Notes under the pieces: model-generated
Databases searched by the model: none
What the model saw: only the letters and a program-made list of their open reading frames with translations
Told to the model about the DNA's origin: nothing
Shown here: positions 7,124 to 12,079 of the stretch, one piece after another
How the letters are laid out: the number at the start of each line of letters is the position of its first letter
Numbering within the stretch: position 1 is the stretch's first letter
Made by a program: the position numbers and the translations under genes
Source: Pseudomonadota bacterium
GTDB lineage: Bacteria; Pseudomonadota; Gammaproteobacteria; Xanthomonadales; Xanthomonadaceae
Length of the DNA: 12,079 bases
Assembly (NCBI GenBank): GCA_023461075.1
Contig: JAEWNY010000055.1
Coordinates: forward strand, 1 to 12,079
Reading direction: 5' to 3'

Positions 7124-8214
7124 CAGCGGCCCTCCGTGTTACGCGGTTGCCTGCCAGGACGGGCGCTGCCGGCTTCCTCGGTGGCCGCTTCGACCACCGG
7201 CACGGTGGCGGCGGGCACGGCCGCGTTTGCAGTGCTGGCCGCCGCCTGGCCTTCCATCGGCACGTAGATCAACTGGCGGCCATCGCCACCCACCACCTTG
7301 CGGTTCTGGGTCAGCACTTCCTGCACGGTTTCCAGCCACAGGCGCTTGCGGGTGACCTCCGGCGCAGACTTGTACTCCTGCACCACCAGGTTGAAGCGTT
7401 CGGCATCGCCGGTCGCGCGGGCGATCTTGGCGGTCTTGTAACCCTCCGCCACGGTGCGGACGCTGGCCGCCTGGCCACGCGCCTCGGGCACCACCTTGGC
7501 GGCATAGGCGCGCGCCTCGTTGACCAGTCGCTCGTTCATCTGCTGCGCGCTGTTGACTTCGTCGAAGGCCGGCTTGACCTCTTCGGGCGGGCGCGCGTCC
7601 TGCAGGTTGACCTCGGTCACCGCAAGCCCGGTGCGGTAGGCATCCAGCGAGGCTTGCAGCGCCGTCACCGCCGCGCTCGACAACGGGCCGCGCGCGTTCA
7701 GGGCGGTGTCCAGCGTGCTGCGACCGATCTGCTCGCGCACGGTGCTGATCGCAGTCTGCTCGAGCACCTGCTCGGCATCGCGGGTACCGAACAGGTATTG
7801 GCGTGGATCGCGCACATTGTATTGCACGTTGAAGGAGACGTTGACGATGTTCTCGTCGGCGGTCAGCACCGGCACGGTATTGCTGTAGGTGCGGACCTGG
7901 GTGGCCTGCACCTTGCGCACGGCCTCGATGGGCCACGGCAGCTTGAAATTCGGGCCCGGCTGCATCGTCCGCACGTATTGGCCGAATCGCAGCACGACGC
8001 CGCGGTCCTGCTCCGCGACGAGGGTGAAGCTGGAGAACAGCAGCCACAGCGCCGCCGCGATCGCCAACCAGCGCAGCGGCGAGCCGCCGTCGAAGATGCC
8101 ACGGAAACGTTCCATCAGCGCGTCGAAGGGATTGCCACCGCCGCCGCGCGGCGCGCGCGGGTTGGGCGTGGGATTGCGCTCGTTGTCACCACCACCGGGC
8201 TTGTTCCAGGCCAT
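7123..8214 (-). CDS. hflK: HflK, SPFH-family FtsH-associated protein
   Basis: Larger partner of HflC in the HflKC-FtsH complex of the inner membrane. The 363-residue product has a cytosolic N-tail rich in Gly, Pro and Asn (MAWNKPGGGDNE, then APRGGGGNPFDAL), typical of HflK. One membrane segment at about 48-66 (RWLAIAAALWLLFSSFTLV) follows. The SPFH domain contains EQDRGVVLRFGQY, GPNFKLPWPIEAV, and NVQYNVRDPRQYLF. A long helical region continues through ARGQAASVRTVAEGY to RLWLETVQEVLTQN. The C-terminal tail is Ala/Pro-rich and poorly conserved. The ATG at 8214 follows GGAGCAGGC, a good Shine-Dalgarno sequence. The stop overlaps hflC by one base. It lies 99 bp after hflX, a wider gap than its neighbours have. 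Confidence 0.96.
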   Translation of the reverse strand: MAWNKPGGGDNERNPTPNPRAPRGGGGNPFDALMERFRGIFDGGSPLRWLAIAAALWLLFSSFTLVAEQDRGVVLRFGQYVRTMQPGPNFKLPWPIEAVRKVQATQVRTYSNTVPVLTADENIVNVSFNVQYNVRDPRQYLFGTRDAEQVLEQTAISTVREQIGRSTLDTALNARGPLSSAAVTALQASLDAYRTGLAVTEVNLQDARPPEEVKPAFDEVNSAQQMNERLVNEARAYAAKVVPEARGQAASVRTVAEGYKTAKIARATGDAERFNLVVQEYKSAPEVTRKRLWLETVQEVLTQNRKVVGGDGRQLIYVPMEGQAAASTANAAVPAATVPVVEAATEEAGSARPGRQPRNTEGR

Positions 8215-8313
8215 GCCTGCTCCATCTGGGCCCGTGTCGCATCGCGAGGCGTACAGGCGTGAATAGGTCTAGACTCGATTCTAACGGCCCGCCGCGATCG
8301 GCGCCCGCCCGCA
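8215..8313 (-). promoter_or_regulatory. hflX-hflK spacer with near-palindrome and weak -10
   Basis: The 99-bp spacer holds a 14-bp near-palindrome, TAGAATCGAGTCTA read on the minus strand (8283-8270), imperfect at one pair. Its first six bases, TAGAAT, match the -10 consensus at five of six positions, about 65 bp before the hflK start, but no good -35 lies 16-18 bp upstream. It could be an internal hflKC promoter with an operator-like palindrome, or chance. Confidence 0.2.
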
Positions 8314-9621
8314 CTAGATGGGGTCAGTGCCGCCTTCAGGCAAGAGCGCCCGCAATCCAGCCGCATGCGGCTCACCCAGCAGGCGGCGCGCATCGCTTTC
8401 GGGCAGGTCGATGTCGAGCCGCCAGCCCGCCTCGTCGTGCGTCTCGGCGCGGATCGCACCGAGTTCGTGCAACTGCGAACGCAGACGTGCGGCATCGCTC
8501 GGCAGCTCAAGGGTCGTGACGATCCGGCGCATTCCGAACAGCTGCGCAAGTCCCTCGCGCAACGCGTCCAGTCCGATGCCATCACGCGCCGAAACCCAGA
8601 CGCGCGGCTGCGCGTCCTCGGCGCGTTCGAAACGCGGCGTGGCCGCCTCCAGCCGGTCGATCTTGTTGTAGACCAGCACCTGCGGCAGGTCGCCGGCGCC
8701 GATGTCCTCCAGCACCGCATCCACTTGCGCGATGCGCTCCTCGCGCAAGGGATCGGCGGCATCGACCACGTGCAGCAAGAGGTCGGCTTCGCGTGCCTCG
8801 GAGAGCGTGGAGCGGAACGCGGCGACCAGTTCATGCGGCAGGTCGCGCACGAAGCCGACAGTGTCGGCCAGCAACGCGTGCCCTCCTGGGAGATCGATTC
8901 GGCGCACGGTGGGATCGAGCGTGGCGAACAACTGGTCGGCGGCATAAGCCTCGGCGCCGGTCAACGCGTTGAACAGCGTCGATTTGCCGGCATTGGTGTA
9001 ACCGACCAGCGCGACGCGCGGCAACGCGCTGCGCACCCGCGCGCGGCGCATCTGCGTGCGCTGCACTTCGACTTTTTCCAGACGTTTCTGCAGCTGTTCG
9101 ACGCGCTTCTGCAACAGACGGCGATCGGTTTCCAGCTGGGTTTCACCGGGGCCGCGCAGGCCGATCGAGCCGCCGCGCTGGCGCTCGAGGTGGGTCCAGC
9201 CGCGCACCAGCCGTGTCGCCAAATGCTTCAACTGCGCCAGTTCGACCTGCAACTTGCCTTCGTGCGAATGCGCACGCTGGGCGAAGATATCGAGGATCAG
9301 GCCAGTGCGGTCGACCACGCGCCGCTCCAGCGCGCGTTCAAGGTTGCGCTCCTGCACCGGCGAGAGCGGATGGTTGACCAGTACCAGGTCGGCACCGATC
9401 GCATCGGCCGCTGCCTTCACTTCCGCAAGCTTGCCGCTGCCGATCAGGGTGGCCGGGTTGGGGCGGTCGATGCGCGCGGTCGCCAGATGCAGCACCTGCG
9501 CGCCGGCGGAGCGCGCCAGCTCGGCGAACTCCTCCATCACTTCGTCTTCGGGCACGCTGCCGCGATGCGGCTGGATCAACAGCGCGTTCTCGCCTCTCCT
9601 GGAACGGTCGAACAACTCCAC
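8314..9621 (-). CDS. hflX: GTPase HflX
   Basis: HflX binds the 50S subunit and splits stalled or heat-damaged 70S ribosomes using GTP. The 435-residue product has the HflX N-terminal domain (VLHLATARIDRPNPATLIGSG region, then RTGLILDIFAQRAHSHEGKL), a glycine-rich linker GSIGLRGPGETQLETDRR (151-168), and a coiled-coil helix (about 168-195). The G domain follows with G1 GYTNAGKS (207-214), G2 Thr in FATLDPT, G3 DTVGF (253-257), G4 NKID (319-322) and G5 SA (344-345). A C-terminal domain follows. All nucleotide-binding motifs are intact. The start is GTG at 9621: a Shine-Dalgarno AGGGA lies eight bases before it, and the in-frame ATG at 9630 is followed at once by a stop. It is 53 bp after hfq, as in E. 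coli. Confidence 0.97.
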   Translation of the reverse strand: MELFDRSRRGENALLIQPHRGSVPEDEVMEEFAELARSAGAQVLHLATARIDRPNPATLIGSGKLAEVKAAADAIGADLVLVNHPLSPVQERNLERALERRVVDRTGLILDIFAQRAHSHEGKLQVELAQLKHLATRLVRGWTHLERQRGGSIGLRGPGETQLETDRRLLQKRVEQLQKRLEKVEVQRTQMRRARVRSALPRVALVGYTNAGKSTLFNALTGAEAYAADQLFATLDPTVRRIDLPGGHALLADTVGFVRDLPHELVAAFRSTLSEAREADLLLHVVDAADPLREERIAQVDAVLEDIGAGDLPQVLVYNKIDRLEAATPRFERAEDAQPRVWVSARDGIGLDALREGLAQLFGMRRIVTTLELPSDAARLRSQLHELGAIRAETHDEAGWRLDIDLPESDARRLLGEPHAAGLRALLPEGGTDPI

Positions 9622-9674
9622 CTGCTACATCCCTTTTTCATAAACGATGCGCTGGCGGAAACAGGTTTCCTGCA

Positions 9675-9983
9675 TCAGGCATCCATCTGCGGCGAGGACA
9701 GCGCATCGTCGTCCTGAGCGTCCTGCACGTCCTGCACGTCCTGCGGCGATTGCACGTAACCGCCACCCGGCCCCATGCGCACGTTGCGCGCCGGCACCAC
9801 GGTGGAAATAGCATGCTTGTAGACCATCTGGCTCACCGTGTTGCGCAGCAGGACCACGAACTGGTCGAAGGATTCGATCGTCCCCTGCAGCTTGATGCCG
9901 TTGACCAGGTAGATCGACACCGGCACGCGCTCGCGGCGCAGCGCATTGAGGAAGGGATCCTGCAAGGATTGGGCTTTCGACAC
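9675..9983 (-). CDS. hfq: RNA chaperone Hfq
   Basis: Hexameric Sm-like protein that pairs small RNAs with mRNAs. The 102-residue product (GTG start read as Met) has the full core: Q8 and D9 of the proximal face, rim residues R16-R17-E18-R19, distal-face Y25, I30, K31 and Q33 region, Sm1 FDQFVVLLRN (39-48) and Sm2 with YKHAIST (55-61). After about residue 73 (GPGGGYVQS) an acidic tail follows, with PQD-VQD-VQD-AQD repeats and DDD. The start is GTG at 9983, six bases after AAGGGG, and gives the conserved SKAQSLQDPFLNALRRE. An upstream in-frame extension to 10148 runs through the end of miaA and has no family match. It is longer than the usual xanthomonad Hfq (about 92 residues from memory), by the tail only. 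It lies 91 bp after miaA and 53 bp before hflX. Confidence 0.97.
   Translation of the reverse strand: MSKAQSLQDPFLNALRRERVPVSIYLVNGIKLQGTIESFDQFVVLLRNTVSQMVYKHAISTVVPARNVRMGPGGGYVQSPQDVQDVQDAQDDDALSSPQMDA
9711..9746 (-). repeat. Four 9-bp tandem repeats in the hfq tail
   Basis: Four 9-bp units starting GTCCTG lie head to tail on the plus strand: GTCCTGAGC, GTCCTGCAC, GTCCTGCAC, GTCCTGCGG. The middle two are identical. On the coding strand they encode PQD, VQD, VQD and AQD. Because the unit is a multiple of three, copy changes would lengthen or shorten the Hfq tail without a frameshift. Confidence 0.9.
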
Positions 9984-9992
9984 GTCTTTCCC

Positions 9993-10047
9993 CTTGTTCT
10001 TGTTTGTTGTTGTTTTGATGTTGCCAAGCCGGCCCCCACTTGGCCGG
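9993..10047 (-). promoter_or_regulatory. hfq leader: ARN-triplet tract and alternative hairpins
   Basis: Read on the minus strand, 10014-9993 is AAC AAC AAC AAA, one C, then AAG AAC AAG: seven ARN triplets with one slipped base, ending in the hfq Shine-Dalgarno sequence. The distal face of Hfq binds ARN repeats and E. coli Hfq represses its own translation through its leader (both established), so this is a likely autoregulatory site. Just upstream, GCCAAG/CTTGGC (10039-10044 with 10023-10028) and CCGGCC/GGCCGG (10042-10047 with 10029-10034) are two mutually exclusive stems. No T-run follows, so they are not a terminator. I found no firm promoter in the 91-bp spacer. Confidence 0.5.
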
Positions 10048-10074
10048 ACACCCGAGTTTATCGCACCAGGCGCG

Positions 10075-11034
10075 TCACGTCGGGATGAAGCGACAGACCG
10101 ATTCAGCCAAGCCAGCCGCATCGGCCTGCGGATCGAACCACAGTGCATCCAACTGGCCGCGCAGCCAGGTCAGCTGGCGCTTGGCCAACTGGCGGGTGGC
10201 GAAGATCGCGCGATCGCGGAACCGGGCGGCATCGGTCGTGCCATCCAGATGCTCCCAAGCCTGGCGATACCCGACCGCCCGCAGCGCCGGCAAATCGAGC
10301 GGCGCGGGATGATCTCGCAGCTGCGGCAAGGCGCGCAGGCCGCGCATTTCGTCGAGGAACCCGGCGGCCAGCATCGCGTCGAAACGGTGCTCGATGCGGA
10401 CATGCAGGACCGCGCGATCCGCCGGCGCCAACACCAGCTTCAACACTTTGCAGGGCAGTCGATTGCGCAATGTCGCGCCTTCGCGTTGCCACTGGGAGAT
10501 CGGCTTGCCGCTCAATCGCCAGACTTCCAGCGCGCGCTGGATGCGCTGCGGATCGGTGGCATGGATGCGCGATGCGGCTTCGGGATCAACCTCGGCCAAT
10601 AGCGCATGCATCGCCGGCCAGCCGAGTTCGGCGGCTTCGGCAGCGATCTGTTCGCGCACGGCGGCATCGGCTTCCGGCATCGGCGCCAGGCCATTGAACA
10701 AGGCACTGAAGTACAGGCCGGTGCCACCGGCGAGGATCGGCAATTTGCCACGCGCGATGATGTCGTCGATGGCGACGCGCGCATCCGCCGCGAATTCAGC
10801 CGCCGAATACGCCTGCCACGGCTCGCGCAGGTCGATCAGGTGATGCGGGATCGCCGCACGTTCGGCGACGCTTGGCTTGGCCGCGCCGATATCGAGCCGC
10901 TTGTAGACCAGCGCCGAATCCACGCTGATGATTTCGCCGCCATAGCGCTCCGCGACCTGCAGCGCGAACGCAGTCTTGCCCGAGGCGGTCGGCCCCATCA
11001 GTGCGATCGCGGGCGGGCGGCGATCGCCGCGCAT
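10075..11034 (-). CDS. miaA: tRNA dimethylallyltransferase
   Basis: Transfers a dimethylallyl group from DMAPP to N6 of A37 in tRNAs reading codons that begin with U (i6A37). The 319-residue product has the P-loop GPTASGKT (14-21), the family motif IISVDSALVYKRLDIGAAKP with catalytic Asp, HHLIDLREPWQAYSAAEF, the DMAPP/tRNA channel motif ILAGGTGLYFSALFNGL, the insert domain with DPQRIQRALEVWRLSGKP, and the terminal GYRQAWEHL, then FATRQLAKRQLTWLR. Length matches E. coli (316). The ATG at 11034 shares one base with the putP stop (TGATG). No strong Shine-Dalgarno sequence is seen before it, so it may depend on re-initiation after putP. hfq follows, as in E. coli, where promoters inside miaA drive hfq. 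Confidence 0.97.
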   Translation of the reverse strand: MRGDRRPPAIALMGPTASGKTAFALQVAERYGGEIISVDSALVYKRLDIGAAKPSVAERAAIPHHLIDLREPWQAYSAAEFAADARVAIDDIIARGKLPILAGGTGLYFSALFNGLAPMPEADAAVREQIAAEAAELGWPAMHALLAEVDPEAASRIHATDPQRIQRALEVWRLSGKPISQWQREGATLRNRLPCKVLKLVLAPADRAVLHVRIEHRFDAMLAAGFLDEMRGLRALPQLRDHPAPLDLPALRAVGYRQAWEHLDGTTDAARFRDRAIFATRQLAKRQLTWLRGQLDALWFDPQADAAGLAESVCRFIPT

Positions 11035-12079
11035 CAGTAGCCTGTCTGCGCCAATTCCGCCTTGACCGCATCATGGGTGGCCAACACCGCAGCCGATGGC
11101 GCGCGCGTGGCGAGGCTTGCGCCGATCGCCGCAAGCCCTGCGGCAATGAAGCCCGGCACGATCTCATACAGCGCGCTGCCGGCGTATTGCTTCCACAGGA
11201 TGACCGTGGCCGCGCCGACCACGATCCCGGCAAGCGCGCCCCAGCCGTTCATGCGGCGCCAGAACAGCGAGAGCAGCACGACGGGGCCGAACGCCGCGCC
11301 GAAGCCCGCCCATGCGTAGCTGACCAGCCCGAGCACGCGGCTTTCGGGATCGCGGGCGATGAAGATGGCGACCGACGCGACCAGCGCCACCATCGCCCGT
11401 CCGACCCAGACCAGTTCGCGCTCGCTGGCCGCAGGCCGCACGAAGCCACGATAGAAATCCTCGGTCAGCGCGCTCGAGCACACCAGCAATTGGCAGGACA
11501 GCGTGCTCATCACCGCAGCAAGGATCGCCGAGAGCAACACACCGGCGATCCACGGGTTGAACAGCAGTTCCGCCAGCTGGATGAAGACACGCTCCGGATT
11601 GGCGCTGACCGGACCGGCCTGCCCCGGATGGCTGGTGAAGTACGGAATGCCGAAGAAGCCGACCAGCACCGCGCCGAGCAGGCACAGCATCATCCAGGTC
11701 ATGCCGATGCGTCGCGCCTGCGGGATGGTGCGCACGCTCTCGGCCGCCATGAAGCGGGCGAGGATGTGCGGCTGGCCGAAGTAGCCAAGCCCCCATGCCA
11801 ACGCGGAGACCACTGCGATCGCGCCACCGGCACCGATCCACGCCAGTTTCTCGGGCGCATGGTGCGAGGTGATGGCGATGCTGGCCTGCGGCCCGCCGAC
11901 CGCGACCATCACGATCACCGGCGTCAGGATCAGCGCGAAGATCATCAGGGTCGCCTGCACGGTGTCGGTCCAGCTCACCGCGAGGAAGCCGCCGATCAGC
12001 GTGTACGCGATCGTCGCAGCGGCGCCCCACCACAGCGCCTGTGCATACGGCATCCCGAACACGCTTTCGAACAGGCGCG
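11034..12079 (-). CDS. putP: Sodium/proline symporter PutP, C-terminal part (5' end off window)
   Basis: SSS-family (LeuT-fold) inner-membrane symporter that takes up L-proline with Na+. About 347 C-terminal residues are visible of a family length near 500. The frame enters at the right edge as RLFESVFGMPYAQALW, matching E. coli PutP, so the Met at about 12053 is internal and not a start. Seen: GGFLAVSWTDTVQA, ALILTPVIVM, GWGLGYFGQPH-type segment (AWGLGYFGQPHILARF), FNPWIAGVLLSAILAAVMST, STLSCQLLVCSS with the Ser-Thr pair that in E. coli (S340/T341) contributes to Na+ binding, ELVWVGR, and VLGLVSYAWAGFGAAFGPV, with roughly eight membrane helices. The tail is short. The stop overlaps miaA. putP beside miaA is not the E. 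coli arrangement. Confidence 0.95.
   Translation of the reverse strand, partial: RLFESVFGMPYAQALWWGAAATIAYTLIGGFLAVSWTDTVQATLMIFALILTPVIVMVAVGGPQASIAITSHHAPEKLAWIGAGGAIAVVSALAWGLGYFGQPHILARFMAAESVRTIPQARRIGMTWMMLCLLGAVLVGFFGIPYFTSHPGQAGPVSANPERVFIQLAELLFNPWIAGVLLSAILAAVMSTLSCQLLVCSSALTEDFYRGFVRPAASERELVWVGRAMVALVASVAIFIARDPESRVLGLVSYAWAGFGAAFGPVVLLSLFWRRMNGWGALAGIVVGAATVILWKQYAGSALYEIVPGFIAAGLAAIGASLATRAPSAAVLATHDAVKAELAQTGY

Noticed and set aside
7147..8262. 371-codon plus-strand ORF opposite hflK
   Set aside because: Shadow of hflK; His/Arg/Gly-rich with no family pattern.
8365..9717. 450-codon plus-strand ORF opposite hflX
   Set aside because: Shadow of hflX; no motif, and it runs through the hfq-hflX spacer into the hfq tail repeats.
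9984..10148. 55-residue N-terminal extension of Hfq
   Set aside because: It reads through the end of miaA and the leader; the conserved Hfq start is the GTG at 9983 with AAGGGG six bases before it.

Overview
The window is GC-rich chromosomal DNA from a gammaproteobacterium. The RecA C-terminal half, the Hfq core and the gene order all suggest Xanthomonadaceae/Lysobacteraceae (Xanthomonas, Stenotrophomonas, Lysobacter, Luteimonas type). That placement is inference from protein flavour; no search was run. The content is core housekeeping. I see no phage, transposon, CRISPR, toxin-antitoxin or defence gene, and no new multi-gene system.

Left block, + strand (1-4640): recA (3' part) overlaps recX by four bases, followed by alaS, csrA, tRNA-Ser(GCU), tRNA-Arg(ACG) and a strong intrinsic terminator. 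E. coli has the same order (recA-recX-alaS-csrA-serV-arg tRNA array). It joins recombination and its modulator, alanine charging, the CsrA/RsmA post-transcriptional regulator and two tRNAs. The tRNA-Arg gene has its own very good sigma70 promoter. tRNA-Ser appears to start from a promoter straddling the csrA stop codon.

Junction (4583-4870): a second, near-identical copy of the tRNA-Arg 3' end plus its terminator lies about 150 bp downstream. Ten bases matching the tRNA-Arg 5' end lie in between. This looks like a broken tandem tRNA-Arg copy or, less likely, an integration scar. The purA terminator follows on the other strand.

Right block, - strand (4871-12079): transcription runs leftward as putP (5' end off the window), miaA, hfq, hflX, hflK, hflC, purA. 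E. coli has miaA-hfq-hflX-hflK-hflC-yjeT-purA; here yjeT is absent and putP precedes miaA. The genes cover proline uptake, tRNA A37 prenylation, the sRNA chaperone Hfq, the ribosome-splitting GTPase HflX, the HflKC membrane complex that holds FtsH, and adenylosuccinate synthetase. Two gene pairs are joined by TGATG stop/start overlaps (putP/miaA and hflK/hflC). The hfq leader carries an A-rich ARN-triplet tract just before its Shine-Dalgarno sequence, a good candidate for Hfq autoregulation.

The two blocks converge at about 4.8 kb. They are far apart in E. coli, so the tRNA-Arg remnant sits on the boundary between two ancestral gene clusters. Long ORFs antisense to alaS, purA, hflC/hflK and hflX were judged to be shadows of high-GC codon usage.
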